Below the pieces are notes generated by a model, which did not search any database, was not told the origin of the DNA, and saw only the letters and a program-made list of their open reading frames with translations. Source: Streptosporangium pseudovulgare (lineage in GTDB: Bacteria > Actinomycetota > Actinomycetes > Streptosporangiales > Streptosporangiaceae). From it: DNA of 64,000 nucleotides. The stretch is taken from NCBI RefSeq assembly GCF_014648055.1, contig NZ_BMQJ01000002.1:186001-250000 (forward strand). Reading direction: 5' to 3'. The translations under genes were made by a program, and so were the position numbers. Shown here in pieces: positions 54,584-62,079 of this stretch (positions are counted from its first letter, which is position 1; each line of letters begins with the position of its first letter).

Positions 54584-55279
54584 ATGCGCAAGGCGACCGC
54601 TTACCATGACGCACTCGGCGACTTCTTCGCCAAGCATGCCGACACGAGCCCGTACAACGCCTACACCGATAGACCCGCGATGCTGCGACTCGCAGGCGAT
54701 GTTTCCGGGGCAAGAATCCTGGATGCCGGCTGTGGGGCGGGCCACTACGCGGCCGAACTTTCGGCCCGCGGCGCCCAAGTGGTCGGAATCGAGGGCAGCG
54801 CCACGCTGCTGCGCCACGCACAGGCACGCGTGAACGGTCACGCGGAACTACTCCTCCACGATCTGGAAGAGCCGCTCGACTTCGCCGCTGACGCATCGTT
54901 CGACGGTGCGGTCTGTGCCCTCGTATACGAGCACATCAGAAACCGGGTGCAACTACTGGGCGAACTGCGCCGCGTCCTGCGGCCAGGTGGGTGGCTCCTG
55001 GTATCGACCACTCATCCCACAGCCGACTGGCGCCACTTCGGAGGCTCGTACTTCAGCCACGACTGGAGGGACCTGCCTCTTGGAGATGGCGAGCTCTCCA
55101 TCCACTACCAGCGCATGCCGTTGGAGACCTTCTTGGGCGAGCTGTTGGCCGCAGGGTTCGTGCTGGAGCAACTGGTCGAACCCCGCCCGGCGGCCGGCCT
55201 GCGGGAGGTCGATGAAGCCGCCTACGACAAGCTTCACCAAGCGCCGTCCTTCCTCACCGTGAAACTGCGGCGTCCCTGA
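54584..55279 (+). CDS. Class I SAM-dependent methyltransferase
   Basis: 231-aa methyltransferase. Motif I is ARILDAGCGAGHYAAELSARGAQVVGIE, motif post-I ends in the acidic Glu, FDGAVCALVYEHI is motif II/III and LRRVLRPGGWLLVSTTHP follows. Substrate unknown; small-molecule or antibiotic modification is possible. Base composition is lower in G+C than the flanking hydantoinase genes, the beginning of the island. ATG at 54584 lacks a clear ribosome site but directly follows a three-codon ATG ATG TCC TGA element. Confidence 0.88.
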   Translation: MRKATAYHDALGDFFAKHADTSPYNAYTDRPAMLRLAGDVSGARILDAGCGAGHYAAELSARGAQVVGIEGSATLLRHAQARVNGHAELLLHDLEEPLDFAADASFDGAVCALVYEHIRNRVQLLGELRRVLRPGGWLLVSTTHPTADWRHFGGSYFSHDWRDLPLGDGELSIHYQRMPLETFLGELLAAGFVLEQLVEPRPAAGLREVDEAAYDKLHQAPSFLTVKLRRP

Positions 55280-55456
55280 TCGCAGTCAGTGGAGCTCCAC
55301 CCCTGCCGTACAGGAACAACCGCCTCCGGCTGGGGCGCTCCGGCTCCGGAGTGGTCGCCATGTCAGGTGGTCGGACCGCAACCGATGCGGAGATGTCAGG
55401 TGCGGGTCGGCAGGTCCCAGGAGCGAGAGGCGGCCGCCTTCTTCTGATTCGCAGGT

Positions 55457-56065
55457 TCAGAGCTCGAGTTCGACAGAGAAGCGGGTAAGGCGGTCCCGAA
55501 CCAATCGTCGGCGTTCCACGGGAAGGCGGTGAGCATTCATCGCCGTCCGTAGGAGATCAGGGTCGAATCCGTGGGCGCCCATGTGATCGAGGAGAGGTTC
55601 GTAGCGATCAGGCCGATCCCGTAGGAGTTCCGTGGCCAGCCGGAGTTCCAGGCGGACCACGGGGACGCGGTGAGAGTCGCACGGGATCACGACGTAGTGC
55701 CGCCATGGGCCGGGGCCGACGCATTCCAGCCCGTCCGAGTCGGCCCGCCGCTCGACGGTGCTGATCTCTGTCGTCACCCCGTTGATCTCGTACCTGGTGA
55801 AGTACTGCGAAGACTCCGGGAGCCAGGCGGCCGGATAGAGGCACGGAAACGATGAGAGGGCAGCGGCGAACGTGTCCACGTCCTCCCGCCGGGCCACCAG
55901 GAGATCGATGTCCCCGGCCGGGAGACGGACGCCCTGCAGGAGAGCGGCGCCGGTGCCGCCCACCCGGTAGTCGAGGTCGGCGCCTACGGCCCTCAGGGCC
56001 GTGAGCGCCGTGTCCAACGTGGTCATGACGTCCGTCAGTCGCAGAGATGGTTCGCCGTCGCCCAT
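55457..56065 (-). CDS. Nucleotidyltransferase-fold protein
   Basis: 202-aa protein with the polymerase-beta nucleotidyltransferase core: RVGGTGAALLQGVRLPAGDIDLLVAR, where the GG(S/T) and DxD elements are present and a third acidic residue probably lies in VTTEISTVERR. Such stand-alone enzymes include aminoglycoside nucleotidyltransferases and toxin-like AbiEii relatives. ATG at 56065 (MGDGEPSLRLTDVM) or 56026 are possible starts, neither with a strong ribosome site; the longer frame to 56617 is rejected. In the low-GC island. Confidence 0.72.
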   Translation of the reverse strand: MGDGEPSLRLTDVMTTLDTALTALRAVGADLDYRVGGTGAALLQGVRLPAGDIDLLVARREDVDTFAAALSSFPCLYPAAWLPESSQYFTRYEINGVTTEISTVERRADSDGLECVGPGPWRHYVVIPCDSHRVPVVRLELRLATELLRDRPDRYEPLLDHMGAHGFDPDLLRTAMNAHRLPVERRRLVRDRLTRFSVELEL

Positions 56066-56471
56066 GACCACGAGCCTACGCAAGCAGTTCGGAGGTGCGC
56101 CGGCCGCCGCCATCCCGGCCCCGAACCGCTCGGCCGTCTCCGATGACAGCCACTCACGCCGCTCCGCTCGGCGGGAGGTGTGCCCGCCGCGCCGCGCGTA
56201 CCTCGTACCCCCGCTCTGCCACCGGGGGTAACACGGGCATCGCGGCCCATGCCCTGCCCCGGTAACCGGATGGCGAAGACCTTCTCCGAAACGTCGCTCT
56301 GCGACCTTTTCTCGCCATACTCGCAGCATTCCCGCATCGGAATCCGATCTCCTGCCGACGTCCGATAAGGACCGAAACCGGTGATCGTTCAGTATGTCAA
56401 CATAGGGCTGCCGTGTTACGAGACAACATATAGACTGACCGATAAGCCGAGATCGATCTGGAGAATGCCGG
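56066..56471. other. Divergent gap between nucleotidyltransferase and Clp-N genes
   Basis: 406 bp. The half near the Clp-N gene (56380-56460) is A/T-rich with several TATAGA/GATAAG-like boxes, a likely promoter, but no pair could be fixed. Open frames here are not supported. Confidence 0.45.
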
Positions 56472-56963
56472 ATGCTTAGAAGCAGAGTCCTTCGCTGGCC
56501 GATCGAACGACTTCTCACGAAGCACGCCCAGAGAGTCCTCGACCTGGCCGCCGAAGAAGCCTCCAGGGAGCATGCCGAACGAGTGGCACCGCAACACATA
56601 CTGCTCGGTCTTGTCAAGAACAGATCCGGAGTAGGAGTTCACTGCCTGGTGGAGCTCGGCATCGACCTTGATGCGCTGGGCAGTGAACTCGCCGATGTAC
56701 GACATGTCGACCGGCCGGCCATGAACGCACGGCCGGCCTTCGACGACCGCACCGAAGCCGTCTTACAACAGGCGCGACTCCAGGCGCATGCCCTGAGACA
56801 TCGATATATCGGCACCGAGCATTTGATGCTGGGCCTGGTCGAAGGGGATCAAGGCAGGGCTTCAGACGTGCTGACGCGCCTCGGGGTCACATATTCATCT
56901 CTACGCGACCAGGTAGTGAACACGCTGAGAAACCCTCCCCCTCCCGGCTGGGCAAGACCCTAG
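56472..56963 (+). CDS. Stand-alone Clp N-domain protein
   Basis: 163 aa consisting of two Clp_N repeats: residues about 15-60 (KHAQRVLDLAAEEASREHAERVAPQHILLGLVKN) and 93-150 (TEAVLQQARLQAHALRHRYIGTEHLMLGLVEG). There is no AAA ATPase domain, so it may act as an adaptor for ClpC or bind substrates. It contains a TTA codon (98; bases 56763-56765), rare in this genome and a sign of bldA-tRNA control. ATG with GGAG 9 nt upstream. Convergent with the fulvocin-like gene. Confidence 0.85.
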   Translation: MLRSRVLRWPIERLLTKHAQRVLDLAAEEASREHAERVAPQHILLGLVKNRSGVGVHCLVELGIDLDALGSELADVRHVDRPAMNARPAFDDRTEAVLQQARLQAHALRHRYIGTEHLMLGLVEGDQGRASDVLTRLGVTYSSLRDQVVNTLRNPPPPGWARP

Positions 56964-56990
56964 GTTTCCGGTGCCCACCTGAAATGCGGG

Positions 56991-57028
56991 AGTGTGGCCG
57001 GGAACAGATCGCCGCTCCAGGCCACACT
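56991..57028. terminator. Hairpin between Clp-N and fulvocin-like genes
   Basis: Perfect 9-bp arms AGTGTGGCC and GGCCACACT, 20-nt loop, in an 81-bp convergent gap. Confidence 0.6.
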
Positions 57029-57044
57029 TCGCAGCTTGACGTGG

Positions 57045-58043
57045 CTAACAGCCGCAGCCGGTTACACACATCCCATTACAGGCGTACTTGTAGAGGAGGC
57101 CGCACCCGTCATACGTCACCGAGCAGCTCGGCAGCTGGGAACAGACCTTATTGGCGCCCGTGGGCCAGTAGCAGAGATCGTACATGGTGGAGCATTCGCA
57201 CGTTACCAGCACGCCGGCATCGCCCGAGTTCGCCGTTTCGGCGGCCGACTTGTCCGCTGGGCCCAGGATGGCGACCGCTGCGATCGCCTCGTCTTGGCCG
57301 AACGCTTCGATCATCTCTTGGAGGAGCCGCTCGTCCCCGGGGTCGACCTTCTCCCGGACGCGGGTCGTGAACGTGCGCAGCTCGGCCACGTGGGCATCCA
57401 CCTTGGCCAGGACCGCCTGCTGCTGATCCGTCAGGTTCGGATGGGCCGAGCGGAAATTCGCGATGTGGTCGGCCCACAGTCGTTGCCTGACCGCCGGGTC
57501 AAGTTCGTGATAGATCGCCCGGCGATAGGTGATGCTGTGCGTCGAGAATTTTTCATAGGTCTTGGGCAGCCGGTCCCTGTTAGCCGCAACCCACTTCTCC
57601 GCACGGCCGATCTCGTCTGCAAGAGCCGGCGCCCTACCCGTAAGGACGATACCTATCGCAATGCCCGCGCCCGCGCCGACCCGGAAAAACCGACGCCTTG
57701 CCAGCATCGTTTCTCCATGCTCGGCCGCGCGGCTCGCCCGAGCGAGATCACCCAGGGCGGAGAAGAGCTTGACGGCCGCCCGGACACCGAGTCGCGAGAG
57801 AAGCCGAACACCCATCGCGAGGCCGGTCCACGCCTGGACCTCGTCTCCCTCAACTCGAATGAGCGTAGGAACGTAAGGAGCATCCGCTCCAAGCGCGCGC
57901 GTACGGAATTCCTTCACCTGAAGGTGCGCCAGAGGCAAGACCTCCAGCTTCTCTCCCGCAGCAGATTTCGCCGCCTTCGCGATCTCGGCACAGCGACCGC
58001 ACGAAGCATCGAAACCTAATATCCATCGTGCAGATGAGCTCAT
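57045..58043 (-). CDS. Fulvocin C-related bacteriocin precursor with N-terminal thioredoxin-like domain
   Basis: 332 aa in three parts. Residues 1-75 look like a thioredoxin/DCC fold: FDASCGRC (Cys15, Cys18) and a cis-Pro-like PYVPT. Residues 116-142 form an internal export signal: ARRRFFR resembles a Tat motif, then a hydrophobic stretch and APALA before DE as a cleavage site. Residues 143-275 are charged and helical. The tail 280-332 has ten Cys (282, 284, 291, 301, 307, 314, 322, 326, 330, 332); CxCST, then SCSVT, GCG and ACNG occur in the order I recall for myxobacterial fulvocin C. ATG follows GAAGGGA. Codon 9 is TTA. Function as a bacteriocin is inferred. Confidence 0.82.
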   Translation of the reverse strand: MSSSARWILGFDASCGRCAEIAKAAKSAAGEKLEVLPLAHLQVKEFRTRALGADAPYVPTLIRVEGDEVQAWTGLAMGVRLLSRLGVRAAVKLFSALGDLARASRAAEHGETMLARRRFFRVGAGAGIAIGIVLTGRAPALADEIGRAEKWVAANRDRLPKTYEKFSTHSITYRRAIYHELDPAVRQRLWADHIANFRSAHPNLTDQQQAVLAKVDAHVAELRTFTTRVREKVDPGDERLLQEMIEAFGQDEAIAAVAILGPADKSAAETANSGDAGVLVTCECSTMYDLCYWPTGANKVCSQLPSCSVTYDGCGLLYKYACNGMCVTGCGC

Positions 58044-58176
58044 GGATCCCTTCTTCCCGGTGCGTTTCTCTTCCCTGACGGAATTTGGCGCGCAGGATGG
58101 GCGGCAGCTTCCATCACCCGCAAAAGAATGTGCAACGGGCGGACATCTCGGCGCCGTTTTGCTTCTCTCGAAACGG

Positions 58177-58205
58177 ATCATCCCCAAGGGGCAGATAGGA
58201 GTCAA
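58177..58205 (-). promoter_or_regulatory. Candidate promoter of the fulvocin-like gene
   Basis: TTGACT (58200-58205), 17-bp spacer, GATGAT (58177-58182) on the minus strand, predicting a leader of about 125 nt. Confidence 0.5.
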
Positions 58206-58420
58206 GGGCAGCTCTAAGGAAAATTTCCGAAGAATCAAACCTCTGTACCACTCCGGTTGGGCTCGTGGAGCCCCTTTGAGCCGTGGTGCCCGTATGACCC
58301 CGGTAGTGGAGCGAGGCTCATGAGGTGAGCGCAGCGCGGTGGTCACGCTTCCGCCGAGCAAGAATGGCGTTAACGGCTGCCCCGGAGACGGCCGAGCGGT
58401 TCACGCGAAAGGAGCCCACC

Positions 58421-58612
58421 GTGGCCATCACCCGGAATCCGCGGTCACCGGGTGGGCGGTACGGCGGTGGCACGGTCACATCCACGGACGCGACCCGAAC
58501 GAAGACCCACCTCCGCGCGTTCGTCTCCACGACGCCCGGCGGAAACCGCCGAAGGAGCCTGGGCATGAGGATCCTTCGTGCCAGGAGAGTCTCCGCGAAC
58601 AACCCGGAATAA
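58421..58612 (+). CDS. Possible small basic protein
   Basis: GTG at 58421 with AAAGGAG 6 nt upstream, an unusually good ribosome site, opens 63 codons: basic, Arg/Thr-rich (TKTHLRAFVSTTPGGNRRRS, ending in ARRVSANNPE). No family recognised. It may be a remnant of a longer gene or a genuine small protein of the island. Confidence 0.35.
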   Translation: MAITRNPRSPGGRYGGGTVTSTDATRTKTHLRAFVSTTPGGNRRRSLGMRILRARRVSANNPE

Positions 58613-58845
58613 CGATCTGCTCCTCAAGGGGGGATCGCGCAGGGCATATACGGAATGATCGTTGGCGACCAAGAACAGAGGAAGCGATTTTCCATGGCGA
58701 GAGGTCCTGTCGCCGCTCGGAGCGCGGTCCTCTTGAAAGCCGGCGGGGACTCCTGGGCACCGCTCTCCGGGGGTCGGCGGGAACTCCCGGACCGCCGCGA
58801 TCGCTGAACAGATGACCGTCATCCCCGACGCGGAAGGCACCGCCC

Positions 58846-59511
58846 GTGCGCAGCTCATTCTTCGGCAACATGGACCAGGGCCAGGTCCCCGGTCACTTCG
58901 TCCTGCAGAACGCCAAGATGCTGCGGGTGCAGCTCAACGGCGAGGTGCTGGCGCGGCAGGGGTCGATGGTCGCCTTCCAGGGGAAGATGGACTTCGACTA
59001 CGAGGGCGGCGGGGTCGGCAAGCTGCTGAAGAAGATGGTCACCGGCGAGGGCGCGCCGCTGATGCGGGTCCGCGGGCAGGGCATGCTCTTCCTCGCCGAC
59101 AACGCCCAGGACGTGCACCTGTTCTACCTGGAGAACGAGGCGATCACCGTCAACGGGACGAACCTGCTGGCCTTCGACCCGCAGCTCACCTGGGACATCC
59201 GCCGGGTGCAGGGCGCGGGCGTCGCGGCCGGGGGGCTGTTCAACACGACGCTCACCGGCACCGGCTGGGTCGCGGTCACCGCGCACGGCACGCCGGCGCT
59301 GCTCGACACCTCCTGGGGTCCGACGTTCGCCGACAGCCAGTCGGCGGTGTGCTGGAGCGCCGGGCTGGGCGTGGGGATCAACCGCACCTTCAAGGCGGGG
59401 GCCCTCATCGGGCGCGGAAGCGGCGAGGCCGTACAGCTCGCCTTTCAGGGGCAGGGGTTCGTCCTGGTCCAGGCCAGTGAGGGGCCGATCGTGCCGCAGC
59501 CGCGCGGCTGA
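58846..59511 (+). CDS. AIM24-family protein
   Basis: 221-aa beta-rich protein of the AIM24/TerD-like fold: FVLQNAKMLRVQLNGEVLARQGSMVAFQGKMDF, then KKMVTGEGAPLMRVRGQGMLFLADNAQDVHLFYLENEAITVNGTNLLAFD and GAGVAAGGLFNTTLTGTGWVAVTAHGTP. Function in bacteria is not settled; the yeast homologue is mitochondrial. GTG at 58846 has GGAAGG 8 nt upstream. G+C returns to the genome level here, marking the end of the island. Confidence 0.88.
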   Translation: MRSSFFGNMDQGQVPGHFVLQNAKMLRVQLNGEVLARQGSMVAFQGKMDFDYEGGGVGKLLKKMVTGEGAPLMRVRGQGMLFLADNAQDVHLFYLENEAITVNGTNLLAFDPQLTWDIRRVQGAGVAAGGLFNTTLTGTGWVAVTAHGTPALLDTSWGPTFADSQSAVCWSAGLGVGINRTFKAGALIGRGSGEAVQLAFQGQGFVLVQASEGPIVPQPRG

Positions 59512-59600
59512 ACCGCCGGAAGGCGAAAGGCGCCGGAAGAGCGCGGGAAGCGCCGGGAGGCGACAGAAGGCGCCGGGAAGCGCCGGAGAGCGGTGGCGAA

Positions 59601-59640
59601 CGGGCCGCCCGGCGGGAGAGCTCTCCCGCCGGGCGGCCCG
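59601..59640. terminator. 40-bp perfect palindrome, bidirectional terminator
   Basis: CGGGCCGCCCGGCGGGAGAG followed by its exact reverse complement. It lies between convergent genes. A second, imperfect hairpin (GTACGGG...CCCGTAC) follows at about 59655-59690. Confidence 0.85.
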
Positions 59641-59692
59641 GCGTGCGAGGGTCCGTACGGGGCGGGTCGCGATCCGTCCCGTACGGGGACGG

Positions 59693-60181
59693 TCAGCGGC
59701 GGCGCGGCCCCATGATGGAGCTGATCACCGCGTCCGCGTCGTGCGCGTGGACCTTCGCGGCCAGCCGGATGGCCATCTCGTTGGTACGGCGCAGCTCGGC
59801 CTCGGCCCGGTCCTTGCCGGACTGGCCGACCTGGACGCCGAAGTAGGCGCCGATGATCGCGCCCGACACCCCGACCAGGCCGGCGAACGGCGCGGCGCTC
59901 TCGCCGGCGCGCATGCTGATCACGACGAACGCGACGAGGATGACCAGCAGTCCGGTGAGGACGACGTAGAACCCGTAGCGCCAGCGGGCCGCCTCGGCCT
60001 TGGCCGCGACGACCTCGTCCTCGGTCATCATCGCGGTGAGCGCGGGGATCTCCGCGGTCTCGGCTGAGCCGGCCGGACCGGCGCCCGAGGGCGTCGCCGG
60101 GACGGTTGCGGCGGGTTTCCGGCCCACGGAGTTCCGGTCGACGCCGTCGACGGGGGGCATGGAGGGTTTGGTGGTCGTCAC
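59693..60181 (-). CDS. Small membrane protein, function unknown
   Basis: 162 aa. A Pro/Thr/Ala-rich N-terminus, then two hydrophobic helices (FYVVLTGLLVILVAFVVISM and APFAGLVGVSGAIIGAYFGVQVG) joined by a short loop, and a charged Arg/Glu-rich C-terminal helix. GTG at 60181 is preferred because GGGAG lies 5 nt upstream; another GTG at 60193 lacks one. No family name can be given with confidence. Single gene between a terminator and the divergent thymidine kinase gene. Confidence 0.7.
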   Translation of the reverse strand: MTTTKPSMPPVDGVDRNSVGRKPAATVPATPSGAGPAGSAETAEIPALTAMMTEDEVVAAKAEAARWRYGFYVVLTGLLVILVAFVVISMRAGESAAPFAGLVGVSGAIIGAYFGVQVGQSGKDRAEAELRRTNEMAIRLAAKVHAHDADAVISSIMGPRRR

Positions 60182-60326
60182 GGGCGCTCCCACTCTCTCA
60201 AGGTCAAAAGGGGATCTCCCTCTCTGTTCACATGGTGCCGGATCCGGCCGAACTCGGCGGTGCCGGCAAAGGACCTGTTAATTCCTACCAGCGCACCGTC
60301 CGCCCAAACACCCCGCCCTGACCCAC

Positions 60327-60332
60327 TAGGCT
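60327..60332 (+). promoter_or_regulatory. -10 box of leaderless tdk
   Basis: TAGGCT ends 8 nt before the GTG at 60341, without Shine-Dalgarno. Confidence 0.5.
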
Positions 60333-60340
60333 GGCGGGCC

Positions 60341-60970
60341 GTGACCGAATCGTCCGCGCTTTCGACTGTTCCCCCCAGGACCCGGGACGGGGTGCTGCGC
60401 TTCTACTTCGGCCCGATGGACTGCGGCAAGTCCACGCTGGCCCTGCAGATGAACTACAACCACGGCCGCCAGGGCAGGCGCGGCCTCGTGCTGACCAAGC
60501 ACGACCGCTCGGGCGGGCCGAAGGTCACCAGCCGGATCGGGCTGGACAGCGAGGCCATCGAGGTGGTGGACGACCTCGACCTGGTGGACCTGGTCCGGCG
60601 GCACGGGCCCGTCGACTACGTCATCTGCGACGAGGCGTGCTTCTACACCGTGGAGCAGATCGAGCAGCTCGCCGACCTCGCCGACCACCACGGCGTCGAC
60701 GTCTATGCCTTCGGGCTGGCCTCCGACTTCCGTTCGCAGATGTTCCCCGCCGCCCAGCGCCTGTTCGAGCTGGCCGACGAGATCAGCCGCCTGCAGGTCG
60801 AGGTCCTGTGCTGGTGCGGGCGTCCCGGCCTGCTGAACGCCCGCGTGGTCGGCGACAGGATGGTCCGCACCGGCGAGCAGGTCGTCATCGGCGACACCGA
60901 CGCCGCCCTGATCCGCTACCGGGTGCTGTGCCGGCGGCACCACCGCGCGGGCGACCTCGGCGAGGGCTGA
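60341..60970 (+). CDS. tdk: Thymidine kinase (type II)
   Basis: Phosphorylates thymidine for salvage. 209 aa with Walker A FGPMDCGKSTLAL (23-35), the catalytic Glu98 in VICDEACFYTVEQIEQL, the lasso region and zinc ligands CWCG (186-type pair) and LCRRHH near the C-terminus. GTG at 60341 fits the leaderless box; an upstream extension to 60260 covers the promoter. The stop is followed by about 130 bp of imperfect repeats. Confidence 0.93.
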   Translation: MTESSALSTVPPRTRDGVLRFYFGPMDCGKSTLALQMNYNHGRQGRRGLVLTKHDRSGGPKVTSRIGLDSEAIEVVDDLDLVDLVRRHGPVDYVICDEACFYTVEQIEQLADLADHHGVDVYAFGLASDFRSQMFPAAQRLFELADEISRLQVEVLCWCGRPGLLNARVVGDRMVRTGEQVVIGDTDAALIRYRVLCRRHHRAGDLGEG

Positions 60971-60993
60971 GCGCGCCGGGCCGAACCCGCCGG

Positions 60994-61125
60994 AGCCGCC
61001 GGATCGGACGCGGTCCCAGGCCGGCCCGGCCCCGGACCGCCGAAACCGCTGAAGCCGCTGAAGCCGCTGAAGCCGCCGGATCGGACGCGGCCCCGGGCCG
61101 GCCGTACCCCGCGTGACCCCGGACC
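60994..61125. repeat. Imperfect 77-bp repeat and GCCGCTGAA array after tdk
   Basis: A 20-bp perfect match starting AGCCGCCGGATCGG occurs at 60994 and 61071 and continues with mismatches. Between them the 9-bp unit GCCGCTGAA is repeated about three times (around 61046-61073). Confidence 0.75.
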
Positions 61126-61150
61126 GCCGGACGGACGGGAGCGGCGAACG

Positions 61151-62053
61151 CTAACGGGAGTCGTCGGCGATGTCCTCCAGACGGGCGGCGAGCCGGTCGG
61201 CGTCGCCGTCGACCAGCGCGGACACCGCCCGCCACCAGGCGAACCACTCGCCGCTGCGCCACATCCAGTCGACCCGGTCGACCGCGGCCACCACGTCGCC
61301 CCTGGTCCGCCACGGCTCGCCGGCCTGCCGCGCGGAGGCGCCGTTGTCCAGGGCCCAGGCGCGCAGGGTCCGGGCGGCGTCATCGTCGACGGGATCGGCG
61401 TAGGGGTCGGGGTCCTCCTCCAGCCGGTGCGGGCCGAGGCCGGCCGCCACGCCCCAGCTCCACTGGGCCTCGGCGGGGCGGGAGTAGCGCAGGGAGGCGA
61501 AGTCGAGGTTGGAGCCCAGCTCGCCGTCGGGGCGTCTGACCACCAGCGCGTCGAGCCGGCCGCCCGCGTCGAAGGAGACGACGAAGCGCCGGCCGGGCTC
61601 GGCGTCCGGCGGCAGGCCGACGCGGTCCTCGGCCTGCCAGGAGTTCAGGTCGGCCGACGCCGCGGGCGGGCCCCACACCTCGTCGGCGGCATCGTCGGCG
61701 ATCCAGGCGGCGAGCATCTCCAGCACGGTCAGGTCGGTCCACGGGTCGATGGCGGTCGCGGCCGCCAGCGCCTCGTCGGGCGCGGGCAGCTTGTCGCCGC
61801 GGGGCCGCCGCCACCACTCCTCCCCCAGATCGCGGGTGCCGACCAGCAGGGCGGCCACCGCCGAGAGCTCGGTGGAGCGGCGGGTGAGCGGCGCTCCACG
61901 TGCCAGCTCCACGCAGTGTTCGACACGACCGGCCCCCAGCGCCGTCTCCGCCTCGCGGAGCAGGGCGCCGGCCTGGGGCCGCTCCGTGCCCAGCAGGCTC
62001 GTGACGAGCCTTCTGGCCTCGGTCCGGGCATCCTCCGCACGTGCCTCCCGCAT
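61151..62053 (-). CDS. Unknown acidic cytoplasmic protein
   Basis: 300 aa, not recognised. No signal or membrane segment. The N-half is helical (EARRLVTSLLGTERPQAGALLREAETAL, STELSAVAALLVGTRDLG), the C-half Trp-rich (VEWGVAAGL-like AQWSWGVAAGLGP, DWMWRSGEWFAWWRAVSALV). A beta-strand region with RRFVVSFDAGGRLDALVVRRPDGELGSNLDFASLRYS lies in the middle. ATG at 62053 follows a TAACGT box by 7 nt (leaderless). It lies directly after mrpG on the same strand, 26 bp away, but with its own promoter. Confidence 0.72.
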   Translation of the reverse strand: MREARAEDARTEARRLVTSLLGTERPQAGALLREAETALGAGRVEHCVELARGAPLTRRSTELSAVAALLVGTRDLGEEWWRRPRGDKLPAPDEALAAATAIDPWTDLTVLEMLAAWIADDAADEVWGPPAASADLNSWQAEDRVGLPPDAEPGRRFVVSFDAGGRLDALVVRRPDGELGSNLDFASLRYSRPAEAQWSWGVAAGLGPHRLEEDPDPYADPVDDDAARTLRAWALDNGASARQAGEPWRTRGDVVAAVDRVDWMWRSGEWFAWWRAVSALVDGDADRLAARLEDIADDSR

Positions 62054-62060
62054 ACCCGCC

Positions 62061-62066
62061 ACGTTA
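62061..62066 (-). promoter_or_regulatory. -10 box of leaderless unknown gene
   Basis: TAACGT on the minus strand ends 7 nt before the ATG at 62053; it lies in the short gap after mrpG. Confidence 0.5.
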
Positions 62067-62079
62067 CGCCGGGGGACCC

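Larger units (their letters stand above)
58044..58845. other. Island region with little coding signal
   Basis: About 800 bp between the fulvocin-like gene and the AIM24 gene. The first 220 bp are A/T-rich and hold the fulvocin promoter and leader. The remainder has short overlapping frames on both strands; only one (58421-58612) has a ribosome site. It may be decayed sequence. Confidence 0.5.

Noticed and set aside
56066-56617. N-terminal extension of the nucleotidyltransferase frame
   Set aside because: Would cross the Clp-N start region; composition changes abruptly and no conserved motif precedes GDGEPSL.
57045-57210. Lanthipeptide core at the Cys-rich C-terminus
   Set aside because: No LanB, LanC, LanM or protease gene is nearby, and Cys density with few Ser/Thr fits disulfides rather than lanthionines.
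58318-58602. Minus-strand frame opposite the small island ORF
   Set aside because: No ribosome site and no recognisable motif; the plus-strand frame has a strong ribosome site.
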